This document shows, one piece after another, positions 8,306-17,469 of a DNA stretch of 64,000 nt. The notes under the pieces are model-generated. The model saw only the letters and a list, made by a program, of their open reading frames with translations, did no database searches and was not told where the DNA came from. The position numbers and the translations under genes are program-made. The DNA is taken from contig NZ_JANSKA010000004.1 in NCBI RefSeq assembly GCF_024741235.1, forward strand, positions 226,637 to 290,636. Reading direction: 5' to 3'. The stretch is from Tractidigestivibacter montrealensis. GTDB lineage: Bacteria; Actinomycetota; Coriobacteriia; Coriobacteriales; Atopobiaceae. How positions within the stretch are numbered: position 1 is the stretch's first letter; each line of letters begins with the position of its first letter.

Positions 8306-9709
8306 GTGCCAGATGGAACCAATGGAGTCGTGAGCGGAACCCATTCGCTTCGCAGGGGCGTCTTTGTGTCGTTTGCCGTCTCGTGTTCGGTTGTGGCGGT
8401 CGTTTTGCTCCTTGCGCTCTCGCTGTTTTACCAGTCGTCCGTCCTTGCCGACGTCAAGGGGATGCTCGCGCGCGAGTGCGACACCGTTGCAACGGCAATC
8501 GATGATGGGGGAACCGCCAAGGAGGAGATTGCCCTTCTCTCCTCAATCGACTTTGGCGAGGAGCGCGCGACGCTGGTGGCGCCCGACGGCACCGTACTCT
8601 ATGACTCGCAGGTGGATGCCGCCACGCTTGAGAACCACGCCGACCGGCCGGAGATTGCCGAGGCGCTCAAGGACGGCGAGGGTGAGTCTGACCGCGACTC
8701 GGATACGCTGGGCTATGTGAGCCTTTATCATGCGCGCCGCCTTCCCTCGGGTGATGTTGTGCGTCTGGGGCTGGACCGCAGCAGCGTCGGGCGCATAGTT
8801 GGCCAGGACCTTTTCATCTTGGCCATCGTTGTTGGGTGTCTGGTTGTTGTTGCGTGGTTCGTCTCGCGCGTCATCGCCAATAGGCTTGTGCGTCCCATCC
8901 TGGAGATTGACCCCGAGGCCGAGGAGGCGAAGGCCCCCTATGTGGAGCTCGAACCGTTGGTCTCGCGCCTGAACGAGCAGCACCACGACCTTGTCGAGCG
9001 CATGGACCAGGTCCAGAGCGCCAGCGACATGCGCCGCGAGTTCACCGCCAACGTGACGCACGAGCTCAAGACGCCCATCGCTGCCATTTCCGGCGCCTCC
9101 GAGCTCATTCGCGATGGCATCGTGCGCCCGGAGGACATCCCCAACTTTGCAAGCCGGATCTACGACGACGCGCAGCGTCTCTCGGCCTTGGTGAGCGACA
9201 TTCTCACGCTATCCAAGTTGGATGAGACGGAGCGCTCCCAGGATCGGCAGCTCTTTGGCAGCGTCGAGCCCGTTGACCTGCTCTCCGTTGCCTCGGACGT
9301 CTGCCAGCGCTACGAGCAGCGTGCCCGCGACGCAGGCGTGAAGCTCAAGCTGGACGGCGTGTCCACCACCATTAAGGGCAACGCACGCCTGCTTGACGAG
9401 TTGATTGGCAACCTTGTCTCTAACGCCATCAGGTACAACCGTCGCGGCGGCAGCGTCTTTGTGTGGGTGCTGCCGCAGGACGGCAAGCCGTGCGTTCGCG
9501 TGAGCGACACGGGCATCGGGATTCCTCAGGAGGACCAGGCCAAGGTCTTTGAACGCTTTTATCGTGTTGACAAGGGACGTAGCCGCGAGAAGGGCGGCAC
9601 CGGCCTTGGGCTTGCAATCGTGAAGCACGCTGCGGCCTTCCACGACGCGACAATCGATCTCAAGAGCGAGCTCGGCAAGGGCACCCAAATCACAGTGACG
9701 TTTCCGTGA
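8306..9709 (+). CDS. phoR: Sensor histidine kinase, PhoR-like
   Basis: Membrane sensor kinase paired with the preceding regulator, 467 residues from GTG 8306 (AGGCGAGG upstream). Helix 1 spans about 20-42, an extracytoplasmic region about 45-165, and helix 2 about 168-190. The H-box is FTANVTHELKTP with H252 as the phosphorylation site. The ATPase domain carries an N-box (ELIGNLVSNAIRYN), a G1 box (DTGIGIP) and GGTGLGLAIVKH. The stop codon TGA (9707-9709) is the outer end of a dispersed palindrome shared with thrB. Lack of a PAS domain and the small sensor region fit kinases that read Pst status through PhoU. Confidence 0.92.
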   Translation: MPDGTNGVVSGTHSLRRGVFVSFAVSCSVVAVVLLLALSLFYQSSVLADVKGMLARECDTVATAIDDGGTAKEEIALLSSIDFGEERATLVAPDGTVLYDSQVDAATLENHADRPEIAEALKDGEGESDRDSDTLGYVSLYHARRLPSGDVVRLGLDRSSVGRIVGQDLFILAIVVGCLVVVAWFVSRVIANRLVRPILEIDPEAEEAKAPYVELEPLVSRLNEQHHDLVERMDQVQSASDMRREFTANVTHELKTPIAAISGASELIRDGIVRPEDIPNFASRIYDDAQRLSALVSDILTLSKLDETERSQDRQLFGSVEPVDLLSVASDVCQRYEQRARDAGVKLKLDGVSTTIKGNARLLDELIGNLVSNAIRYNRRGGSVFVWVLPQDGKPCVRVSDTGIGIPQEDQAKVFERFYRVDKGRSREKGGTGLGLAIVKHAAAFHDATIDLKSELGKGTQITVTFP

Positions 9710-9736
9710 GACAAAGGGACAGTCCCTTTGTCTCAC
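9706..9736. repeat. TGAGAC palindrome, copy 1 (convergent gene ends)
   Basis: Perfect inverted repeat: the 15-base arm GTGAGACAAAGGGAC, one A, then its exact complement. The TGA at 9707-9709 stops phoR on the plus strand and the TGA read from 9735-9733 stops thrB on the minus strand. The hairpin could also serve as a bidirectional terminator or 3'-end stabiliser, although no T-run follows it. Confidence 0.9.
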
Positions 9737-10647
9737 TGGCGGACCGTTGTGCCGTGCTCGCTCGCGCGTAGCGTGCGAACCCACAGCGCGGGCATGGCCT
9801 CGCCCACGGCGCGGGCAACGCTTGCCGCGCGCTCGTCACCGTCGGCAATCGCCATCATCGTGGCACCCGAGCCCGAGATGAGGAACGTGCATGCGCCGTT
9901 CTCGTGCGCCGCGTCGTGCAGCATCTGGTAGTCGGGGATGAGCGGCGCACGGTATGGCTCGTGGATGCGGTCGTGGCAGCAGGCGCGAATGGCGTCGGGG
10001 TCACCCTTGGCCATGGCGCTCACCATGGCAAGGCAGCGACCCACCTGCCAGGAGACGGTGCTGGTGGGGACCATGGCGGGCAGCGCTCGCCGCGCGTCGC
10101 GCGTGAGAACGCGGTAGGGGGGAGCCATGCAGACAAAGCGCAGGTTGTCGGCAACAACCCAGCGCGTGGTGACCGTCGTTGGCCCCTCGACGTAGGAGCT
10201 CACGAGACCGCCCATCACGGCAGGGGCAACGTTGTCCGGGTGGCCCTCGATGGCAGTGGCGAGAGAGAGCGTGCGCTCGCGGTCGAGCGGCAGGCCCGCA
10301 AGCGCCTGGGCTGCTGCGATGCCCGCAACCACGCATGTGGAGCTGGAGCCAAGCCCGCCAGATGCGGGAATGGTGCAGGACTCCGTGATGTGGAGCGGTT
10401 GCGGCTCAAGGCCAAACTCCCTGCATCCGCAGAGGTAGGAGGTCCAGACCAGGTTGTCCTCGCCGGCAAGCTCGGGTGCGCATCCGTCGATCTTCAGGGA
10501 GTCTGCGTGTTCGAAGGAAAACTCGGCAGAGAGGTCAAGCGCAAGCCCCAGCACGTCAAAGCCCACACCCAGGTTGGCAGAGGTTGCGGGGACGCTTACA
10601 CGCACGGTACCAGTCACGCCTGCCTGCCCCTTCTCGGCCGCGCTCAC
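9733..10647 (-). CDS. thrB: Homoserine kinase ThrB
   Basis: GHMP-family kinase that phosphorylates homoserine for threonine synthesis; 304 residues. Signatures: VPATSANLGVGFDVLG near residues 18-33, the ATP loop PASGGLGSSSTCV, and a C-terminal SGSGATMMA segment. The GTG start at 10647 overlaps the thrC stop (GTGA), with AAGGA seven bases before. It follows thrC on the minus strand, so the last two threonine steps are co-transcribed. Its stop codon comes from the palindrome shared with phoR. Confidence 0.94.
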   Translation of the reverse strand: MSAAEKGQAGVTGTVRVSVPATSANLGVGFDVLGLALDLSAEFSFEHADSLKIDGCAPELAGEDNLVWTSYLCGCREFGLEPQPLHITESCTIPASGGLGSSSTCVVAGIAAAQALAGLPLDRERTLSLATAIEGHPDNVAPAVMGGLVSSYVEGPTTVTTRWVVADNLRFVCMAPPYRVLTRDARRALPAMVPTSTVSWQVGRCLAMVSAMAKGDPDAIRACCHDRIHEPYRAPLIPDYQMLHDAAHENGACTFLISGSGATMMAIADGDERAASVARAVGEAMPALWVRTLRASEHGTTVRQ

Positions 10648-12128
10648 AGGAAGATCCTTGCGCACGCGGACTCCACGAAGGCGCCCATCTTGTCCCGGTC
10701 GCACACGTCGTCGTGAAGGCTCTCGGCATCGCGCAGGCTCGAGAGCTGTACGGGCGCGGCGGTGCCGGTTATGTGCTCGAGCGAGTCCATGCTCGCAAAG
10801 CCGTTCATGCCCGAGGCGTCAACGCCAAGCGCCCCCAGAACGTCTGCCGGGAATTTGTAGGGGCTTGCCGTGGAGAGGCACACCCGCGTCGAGCCGTCCT
10901 GGGGCAGCGCGTCCATGACGTGCTTTGCCACGGCAGTGTGCGGGTCGATGAGTTTGTGGCTCTCCTCCCAGGTGGTGCGGATTGTCTCGCGGGCCATCTC
11001 GTCGTCCGCGCGGCCGCAGCCAAAGGTCTCCTGGATGCTTGCGAGAAGCTCCGGTGGAACGGTGTAGGCGCCCTTCTCGGCGAGGTCCGCCATGAGGAAC
11101 GAGACAAGCTCAACATCTCCGTTGGAGGCAAAGTAGAGCAGGCGCTCCAGGTTGGAGGAAACCAGGATGTCCATGGAAGGCGAGATGGTCTTCACAAACG
11201 GACGGCGCTTGTCGTACGTGCCCGTGGTGAGGAAGTCCGTGAGGACGTCGTTTGCGTTCGATGCCACGACCAGCCTGCGCACGGGCAGACCCATGCGCTT
11301 GGCATAATAACCGGCCAAGACGTCGCCAAAGTTGCCCGTGGGGACAACGTAGGTAACCTCGTCGCCCTGGGAGATGGCGCCCGCCCGCACAAGCTGCGCG
11401 TAAGAGTCGAAGTAGTACGTCACCTGGGGCGCAAGGCGGCCAACATTGATGGAGTTGGCGCTCGAGAGCACCACGTTGCGCGCCGAGAGGCGCTCTGCGA
11501 GGCTGCGGTCCGAGAAGATGCGCTTGACCTCGGACTGCGCGTCGTCGAAGTTACCGCGAATGGCGCATACGGCAACGTTGCCGCCAATCTGCGTGACCAT
11601 CTGGAGGCGCTGGATGTCGGAGACCTTGCCCCAGGGATAGAAGACGCAGACGCCCGTGTGGGGTACGTCCGAGAACCCGTCGAGCGCAGCCTTGCCGGTG
11701 TCTCCCGAGGTTGCCGTCACAATCATCACGTCATGGCCGTCGCCCTCGCGCGCAACGCCCATGAGCTGCGGCAGCATCTGCAGGGCAACGTCCTTGAAGG
11801 CGCAGGTGGGGCCATGGAAGAGCTCGAGGAGCCAGTCGGTGCCCAAAGGCGTGACGGGGCAAATGGCCGGGGTGTCCCACTGGGCGCCGTAGGCCGCGCG
11901 CACGCAGCCGGCAAGCTCCTCGGCAGTGTAGTCGGGCAGGAGCGTCCCAAGCACACGCTCGGCAGTCTGGGTGAAGCTGCTGGCGCACACCTGAGCAAGA
12001 TCGAGCTTTTCCGCACCAAGCGCGTCGGAGACGTAGAGGCCTCCGTCAGGCGCTAGGCCGGCGAGAATTGCTTGCTTGCTTGTTACCAATTCCCCGCGCG
12101 AACGGGTGCTGTGGTAGAACGTTTCCAC
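10644..12128 (-). CDS. thrC: Threonine synthase ThrC
   Basis: PLP enzyme converting O-phosphohomoserine to threonine; 494 residues, the long ThrC class. The PLP-lysine segment is GPTCAFKDVALQ, and TSGDTGKAALDGF is the phosphate-binding loop. The N-terminus (YHSTRSRGELVTSKQAI) is typical of this class. GTG 12128 has AAGGAG six bases upstream. It is the first gene of thrC-thrB and divergent from hom across 120 bases, which probably carry both promoters. No leader peptide rich in Thr or Ile codons was seen. Confidence 0.95.
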   Translation of the reverse strand: METFYHSTRSRGELVTSKQAILAGLAPDGGLYVSDALGAEKLDLAQVCASSFTQTAERVLGTLLPDYTAEELAGCVRAAYGAQWDTPAICPVTPLGTDWLLELFHGPTCAFKDVALQMLPQLMGVAREGDGHDVMIVTATSGDTGKAALDGFSDVPHTGVCVFYPWGKVSDIQRLQMVTQIGGNVAVCAIRGNFDDAQSEVKRIFSDRSLAERLSARNVVLSSANSINVGRLAPQVTYYFDSYAQLVRAGAISQGDEVTYVVPTGNFGDVLAGYYAKRMGLPVRRLVVASNANDVLTDFLTTGTYDKRRPFVKTISPSMDILVSSNLERLLYFASNGDVELVSFLMADLAEKGAYTVPPELLASIQETFGCGRADDEMARETIRTTWEESHKLIDPHTAVAKHVMDALPQDGSTRVCLSTASPYKFPADVLGALGVDASGMNGFASMDSLEHITGTAAPVQLSSLRDAESLHDDVCDRDKMGAFVESACARIFL

Positions 12129-12248
12129 GGTCGGCTCCTTGCGTCGTTAGGCCTTGTATTGTGTCCAGCACGTATGATAGCTGGTACCGTGCATGGCAGT
12201 GCGTCGCACGGCAAGCGCCGACACACAGTTGAAAGAGATTGGAAGCCG

Positions 12249-13379
12249 ATGAAGATAGCCATCCTGGGATACGGCACCGTTGGCCGTGGCGTTGCGCAGA
12301 TCATCGAGGAGCGCGTGCCCGAGGTCGAGGTCGCCCGCATTCTCGAGCTGCCCGACCGTCTCACCGACCCGCGCATGACCCCCAACTATCAGGACATTGT
12401 CGATGACCCTGCCATCGAGCTCGTGGTGGAGTGCATGGGCGGCATCGAGCCCGCCCACACCTTCATCCTGCAGGCACTCAATGCCGGAAAGCACGTGGTG
12501 ACGTCGAACAAGGCCGTTGTTGCGGCCCACTTTGCCGAGTTCGCCGAGGCCGCCTCAAAGGCAGGTGTTGGCCTTCTCATCGAGGCGTCGGTGGGCGGCG
12601 GCATCCCCTGGATCGCGAGCATTGAGAAGGTGCGCCGCATCGAGGACGTCCAGTCCTTCTCGGGCATCATGAACGGGACCACCAACTACATTGTCTACTC
12701 CATGCTCAAGGACGGTGCGGACTTTGCCGAGGTCCTGAGCAAGGCCCAGGAGCTGGGCTTTGCCGAGAGGGACCCCACCGCCGACATCGATGGCATCGAC
12801 GTGCGCAACAAGACCATCATCTCGGCATCCGTGGCGTTTGACGTCGCCTGCACGCAGGATCTTCCCGTCTCGGGCATCAGGAACCTCACCAAGTACGATC
12901 TCAGCCTCTTTGGCAGCCGCGACCTCACGGTCAAGCTCATCGGCCGCGGCGTCCAGGCGGATGGCCGCTATGCCGTCTCGGTCGAGCCGGTGGCTGTGAG
13001 CACCTCGACGCTCGAGGCAAACGTGCCTACCAACTTCAACCTCGTGACGCTTGACGCGCCGTCCATCGGCGAGCTCAAGTTCTACGGTCAGGGTGCGGGA
13101 AGCCTCCCCACGGGCAACGCCATCGTCCAGGACATCCTGGACTGCGTGGCAGGCAGGCGCCCCACCTACGACTTCTCGCGCGGCCTCGTGTACGACCCCG
13201 CCATGCTCCACGGTCCCTACGTGTTCCGCACCGAGGCCACCATCCCCGGCGCCAAGTTCTACGAGCCCGGCGCCGTCATCGTGGACGACCTCACCGCAAC
13301 CCAGGCGCGCGCCCTTCTCGACGATGCCCTGAAGTCTGACCCAACCACGTTCATGGCGGCCGTGTCCGCGAACAGCTAG
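12249..13379 (+). CDS. hom: Homoserine dehydrogenase, short form without ACT domain
   Basis: Reduces aspartate semialdehyde to homoserine with NAD(P)H. The 376 residues start with a Rossmann motif (GYGTVGRGVA, 7-16); the catalytic region includes MNGTTNYIV and GFAERDPTADIDG. Common stand-alone Hom proteins are 400-435 residues with a C-terminal ACT domain for threonine feedback; here the protein ends soon after the catalytic fold and no ACT pattern is visible. ATG 12249 has GGAAG just upstream. It leads hom-lysC-asd and is divergent from thrC, so all common-pathway and threonine-branch genes are adjacent. Confidence 0.93.
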   Translation: MKIAILGYGTVGRGVAQIIEERVPEVEVARILELPDRLTDPRMTPNYQDIVDDPAIELVVECMGGIEPAHTFILQALNAGKHVVTSNKAVVAAHFAEFAEAASKAGVGLLIEASVGGGIPWIASIEKVRRIEDVQSFSGIMNGTTNYIVYSMLKDGADFAEVLSKAQELGFAERDPTADIDGIDVRNKTIISASVAFDVACTQDLPVSGIRNLTKYDLSLFGSRDLTVKLIGRGVQADGRYAVSVEPVAVSTSTLEANVPTNFNLVTLDAPSIGELKFYGQGAGSLPTGNAIVQDILDCVAGRRPTYDFSRGLVYDPAMLHGPYVFRTEATIPGAKFYEPGAVIVDDLTATQARALLDDALKSDPTTFMAAVSANS

Positions 13380-13390
13380 GAGAGGATCAC

Positions 13391-14728
13391 ATGATCAAGA
13401 TCTGCAAGTTCGGGGGCTCCAGCGTCGCTACCGCTGACCAGTTCCGCAAGGTCAAGTCCATTGTCGAGGCGGACCCCGACCGCCGCTTTGTGGTGGTCTC
13501 TGCCGTGGGCAAGCGCTTCTCGGGGGACAACAAGATCACGGACCTTCTCCTTCTGGTGAACGCGCACATCGAGTACCACGTGGACTGCACCTCGCTTCTC
13601 GCCGACATCGAGCAGCGCTTTGTCGACATCGCGGACGAGCTGGGCGTCAAGTGGCCCGTGGCCGAGAAGTTCGAGACCTTCGCTGCCAACATCAAGAAGC
13701 ACTCGCCCGAGTACGTTGTCTCGCGCGGCGAGTGGTTCACCGCCAACATCATGGCCGAGTACCTGGGCCTTCCCTTTGTCGATGCGGCTGACGTGATCGT
13801 GTTCCACCACGACGGTAACGTGGACATGGAGCGCACCGCCGCGCGTCTCAAGGACTTTGCGCACAGGAACGGCGCCTTTGTGCTCCCCGGCTTCTACGGA
13901 GCCACCGTCGACGGAGCCATCAAGCTTTTCCAGCGCGGCGGCGGCGACATCACGGGCGCCATCGCGGCGCGCTGCCTCGACGCCGACGTCTACGAGAACT
14001 GGACGGACGTCTCGGGCTTCCTCTCCGCGGATCCCAGGATTGTCGAGAACCCCCGCTCCATCCGCCGCATCACCTTCGACGAGATGCGCGAGCTCTCCTA
14101 CATGGGTGCCTCGGTGCTCCAGGAGGAGGCCATCTTCCCGGTGCGCGAGGTCAACATTCCCATCAAGATCATGAACACCAACCGGCCCCAGGACGCGGGC
14201 ACCACAATCCGCGAGACCGCCGAGGCCGGCGCAGACGAGCACCTCATCACGGGCATCGCAGGCCGCAAGGACTTCATGGCCGTGCACGTCAAGAAGGCCC
14301 ATATGTCCAACGAGGTGGGCGTGGTCTCCCGCGCGCTCTCCATCTTCGAGCGCTACGGCGTCTCCATCGAGCACATCCCCACGGGCGTCGACTCGTTTGG
14401 CGTCGTGGTGGCCGCCGCTGACGTCAAGGACAAGATCTACTCGATCGTCAATGACATCCGCCGCGAGATTAAGCCCGACGACATCGTGATGGTGGACAAG
14501 CTCGCCCTCATCTCGGTGGTGGGCCGCAACATGTCCAAGCGCTCGGGCACCTCGGGCAAGATCTTCGGCGCGCTGGGCGACGCAGGCATCAACATCCGCA
14601 TGATTACCCAGAGCTCCGAGGAGATCTCCATCATTGTGGGCGTTGATAACACCGACTTTGATCGCGCAATCAAGGTCATCTACGAGCGCTTCGTTCGCAA
14701 CGAGATGGTCTCGGCCGAGAAGGAATAG
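13391..14728 (+). CDS. lysC: Aspartate kinase
   Basis: Phosphorylates aspartate, the first step to lysine, threonine and methionine; 445 residues. The N-terminal kinase motif is KFGGSSVA (6-13), with FQRGGGDITGA further on. Two ACT domains fill the C-terminal third (around 300-370, with SNEVGVVSRALSIFERYGV, and 375-440, with ALGDAGINIRMI), so feedback control probably sits here rather than in the ACT-less Hom. AGGAGAGG precedes the ATG by five bases, 11 bases after hom. Which end product inhibits it cannot be read from sequence. Confidence 0.95.
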   Translation: MIKICKFGGSSVATADQFRKVKSIVEADPDRRFVVVSAVGKRFSGDNKITDLLLLVNAHIEYHVDCTSLLADIEQRFVDIADELGVKWPVAEKFETFAANIKKHSPEYVVSRGEWFTANIMAEYLGLPFVDAADVIVFHHDGNVDMERTAARLKDFAHRNGAFVLPGFYGATVDGAIKLFQRGGGDITGAIAARCLDADVYENWTDVSGFLSADPRIVENPRSIRRITFDEMRELSYMGASVLQEEAIFPVREVNIPIKIMNTNRPQDAGTTIRETAEAGADEHLITGIAGRKDFMAVHVKKAHMSNEVGVVSRALSIFERYGVSIEHIPTGVDSFGVVVAAADVKDKIYSIVNDIRREIKPDDIVMVDKLALISVVGRNMSKRSGTSGKIFGALGDAGINIRMITQSSEEISIIVGVDNTDFDRAIKVIYERFVRNEMVSAEKE

Positions 14729-14775
14729 CTTTCCGCACACCCGCCCGCACGGGCATAGAGAGAGGAACCATCACC

Positions 14776-15789
14776 ATGGCAGACAAGACCGTTGCCATTC
14801 TCGGCGCCACGGGCGTCGTTGGTACGCAGATGATCCAGTGCCTCGAGGAGAGGAACTTCCCCGTTGGCAAGCTCGTGCCACTGGCGAGCGCCCGCTCCGT
14901 TGGCAAGACCGTCTCCTTTAACGGGGAGGACGTCCCCGTGGTCGAGGCCACGCCCGATGCCTTCGAGGGCGCCGACATCGTCTTGGGCGCCGCTGGGGAC
15001 GCAACCGCCAAGGCGCTTCTCCCCGAGGCGGCAAAGCGCGGTGCCGTTTGCGTAGACAACTCGCACGCCTTCCGCCTCGACCCCGACGTGCCGCTGGTCA
15101 TCCCCGAGATCAACGCGGCAGACATCGCCAACCACCCGCGAAACATCATCGCAAATCCCAACTGCGCCACGATCATCGGACTTGTGCCCACCTGGCCGCT
15201 CCACAAGCTTGCCGGCCTGCGCCGTCTGATTGTCTCCACCTACCAGGCGGCCTCTGGCGCCGGCATGCCCGGCCTCACCGAGCTCAAGAGAGAGATGAGC
15301 GTTGTCGCCAACGGCGGCGAGATGGGCGACACCAGCCCGTTTGCCTACCAACTGGCCGCTAACCTCATCCCACAGATCGGCTCCTTCAAGGACGAGGGCT
15401 ACACCTCGGAGGAGTGGAAGATGCAGAACGAGGGGCGCAAGATCATGCACCTTCCCGAGGTCCGCGTGAACTGCACCTGCGTGCGCGTGCCCGTCATGCG
15501 CTCGCACTCCGAGTCCATCACGGCAGAGTTCAACCGTCCCATCTCGCCCGACGAGGCGCGCGAGGCGCTTGCCTCAGCCCCCGGGGTCAAGGTTGTGGAC
15601 GACCCAGCCAACCTGCGCTACCCCATGCCGCTCGACACCTCCGACCAGGACCTTGTCTACGTTGGCCGCATCCGTCGCGACCTCTCGGCCCCTGACGGCG
15701 TGAACTCCCTCACGTTCTGGTGCTGCGGCGACCAGATTCGCAAGGGCGCTGCCACTAACGCGGTCCAGATCGCAGAGTACCTGCTCTAG
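14776..15789 (+). CDS. asd: Aspartate-semialdehyde dehydrogenase
   Basis: NADPH-dependent reduction of aspartyl phosphate; 337 residues. Nucleotide-binding loop GATGVVGTQM (10-19), active-site cysteine C130 in NPNCATI, and a later catalytic segment containing H and R residues typical of the family. The ribosome site AGAGAGG precedes the ATG. It ends the hom-lysC-asd group, and the downstream peptidase gene starts 15 bases later, so that gene may be read through from this operon. Confidence 0.95.
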   Translation: MADKTVAILGATGVVGTQMIQCLEERNFPVGKLVPLASARSVGKTVSFNGEDVPVVEATPDAFEGADIVLGAAGDATAKALLPEAAKRGAVCVDNSHAFRLDPDVPLVIPEINAADIANHPRNIIANPNCATIIGLVPTWPLHKLAGLRRLIVSTYQAASGAGMPGLTELKREMSVVANGGEMGDTSPFAYQLAANLIPQIGSFKDEGYTSEEWKMQNEGRKIMHLPEVRVNCTCVRVPVMRSHSESITAEFNRPISPDEAREALASAPGVKVVDDPANLRYPMPLDTSDQDLVYVGRIRRDLSAPDGVNSLTFWCCGDQIRKGAATNAVQIAEYLL

Positions 15790-15803
15790 GGCGGGGGAGT
15801 GCC

Positions 15804-17276
15804 ATGCCACTGCTTTCCAGCTGCTACCTTCCTGGCATCTACGCCGAGGACCACTCCATCGACGTGCCGCTTGACTGGCGGGGCACCAGCCCTGCAGCCC
15901 TTGCCGGTGCGGAGCAGGACGAGTCTTCCGCGCTTGCCATGGAGGGTGCTGCCGAGAAACCCAACCCCGCCTTTGTCGGGAAGAGCATCAAGCTCTTCTA
16001 CCGTGTGCTCTGCTCGCCGGAGAACGTGGGCCGCGACCTGCCGCTCATTGTGTTTCTCCAGGGCGGCCCCGGTGGCGCGTGCCCGCGCCCGCTCTCTCCC
16101 CAGAGCGACGGGTGGATCGAGGAGGCCCTGCGCCACTTCCGCGTGGTCTTGCCCGACCAGCGTGGATGCGGTCGCTCCTCGCGCGTGGACGGCGCCCGCA
16201 TTGCCGCCGTGGGTGCTGAGGCTTTAGCCCAGGGCGCGGACCCGGCGCGGCGCCAGGCAGACTATCTCAAGCGCTTCCTTGCGGACTCGATCATTAGGGA
16301 CTTCGAGTACCTGCGGCTTACGGAGTTTGGCGGTCGCAAGTGGGTGACGCTTGGCCAAAGTTACGGAGGCTTTCTCACCCTGGCGAACCTCTCCACCTTC
16401 CCGGAAGGGGTTGCCGCGAGCTTCACCTGCGGTGGTATCCCCCATGTGCCGGCAAGTGCCGCCGAGGTCTACGCGCACACGTTTCCGCGCATGGCCGCCA
16501 AGACTCGGGCCTACTACGAGCGCTACCCCGAGGACGAGACGCGCGTCTCCCTTGTGGCAGACCGTCTCGCCGCAGGTGACGTGCTCCTGCCTGATGGCTC
16601 GCCCTTCTCGGTAAGGCGTCTGCAGCTGGTGGGTGGCGGTCTTGGCATGAAGCCCGCGCCGGAGCGCCTGCACGCCCTCTTTGACGTTGCCTTTGGCGAT
16701 GGCGACGGCTCTTGTGACGATGCCCTTGCCGCGGCGGGTGGAGACGCCTCCCACGTGCGCCTCTTTGGCGGCTTCCTCGATCAGGTGCAGTCGATGACCT
16801 CCTCGTACGCAAGCCCGCTCTATTGGACGCTTCAGGAGTTCATCTACGCGGACGGCACGCTTGATGAGCCCATTGGGTGGGCGGCCGCGCGCGAGGCAGC
16901 GGGCAGGTCGGAGTTCTCCGAGGGCGCGCGTCCCCTCATGCTCTTTGCCGAGGCGATGTTCCCCTGGATGTTCAAGGAGGATCCGTCGCTCAAGCCGTTT
17001 GCCCCCGCGATGGACGTCCTCATGGCCGACACCGAGTTTGGCCACCTCTACGACCAGGACCAGCTGGCGAGAAACGAGGTTCCGCTCCAGGCGGCCGTCT
17101 ACTACGACGATGCCTACGTGGACTCGGGCCTTCAGCTGGACACGCTTTCTCGCGTGGGCGCGAGCCACGCTTGGGTGACCAACGAGTTCGAGCACGACGG
17201 CCTACATGGCAGCGTGGTCTTCAAGCACCTCTACGAGGAGGCGCTCAACCGCGGCGACTTGGCTGGCGTGAAGTAG
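15804..17276 (+). CDS. Alpha/beta hydrolase, S33 prolyl aminopeptidase-like
   Basis: Predicted cytoplasmic serine peptidase of 490 residues. FLQGGPGGACPRP (85-97) is the oxyanion-hole signature of prolyl aminopeptidases, DQRGCGRSS follows at 118, and the nucleophile is S186 in GQSYGG. Family proteins release N-terminal proline or other residues from peptides. There is no signal peptide. GGGGGAG lies just before the ATG. Substrate preference is uncertain and another S33 activity is possible. It is followed by a convergent tRNA-Arg with a hairpin between them. Confidence 0.87.
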   Translation: MPLLSSCYLPGIYAEDHSIDVPLDWRGTSPAALAGAEQDESSALAMEGAAEKPNPAFVGKSIKLFYRVLCSPENVGRDLPLIVFLQGGPGGACPRPLSPQSDGWIEEALRHFRVVLPDQRGCGRSSRVDGARIAAVGAEALAQGADPARRQADYLKRFLADSIIRDFEYLRLTEFGGRKWVTLGQSYGGFLTLANLSTFPEGVAASFTCGGIPHVPASAAEVYAHTFPRMAAKTRAYYERYPEDETRVSLVADRLAAGDVLLPDGSPFSVRRLQLVGGGLGMKPAPERLHALFDVAFGDGDGSCDDALAAAGGDASHVRLFGGFLDQVQSMTSSYASPLYWTLQEFIYADGTLDEPIGWAAAREAAGRSEFSEGARPLMLFAEAMFPWMFKEDPSLKPFAPAMDVLMADTEFGHLYDQDQLARNEVPLQAAVYYDDAYVDSGLQLDTLSRVGASHAWVTNEFEHDGLHGSVVFKHLYEEALNRGDLAGVK

Positions 17277-17326
17277 GGGAGAGCTTCTCGGCACTCCTGC
17301 GGTGGGGCCGTCACGGCGCTTCAAAG

Positions 17327-17360
17327 AAAAAAGCCCAGGGCACTTTTCGTGCTCTGGGCT
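17327..17360 (-). terminator. Terminator of tRNA-Arg
   Basis: On the minus strand, arms AGCCCAGAGCAC and GTGCCCTGGGCT with a five-base loop, then a T-run (A-run at 17327-17332 on the plus strand). T-rich sequence on the other side may let it also stop the convergent peptidase transcript. Confidence 0.82.
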
Positions 17361-17369
17361 TGTCTTTTC

Positions 17370-17446
17370 TGGTGCTCCCTGGGGGATTCGAACCCTCGAC
17401 ATTCGGATTAGAAGTCCGCTACTCTATCCAGCTGAGTTAAGGGAGC
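17370..17446 (-). tRNA. tRNA-Arg (anticodon TCT)
   Basis: Cloverleaf read on the minus strand: acceptor GCTCCCT pairs with AGGGAGC, discriminator A, encoded CCA. The anticodon loop CTTCTAA gives TCT, reading AGA/AGG. The T-loop GGTTCGAATCC is canonical. Confidence 0.96.
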
Positions 17447-17469
17447 GTTGCCTGTGCGGCTCTGACATT

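Noticed and set aside
12129..12248. Threonine attenuator leader peptide before hom or thrC
   Set aside because: No short frame rich in Thr or Ile codons and no terminator hairpin in this gap.
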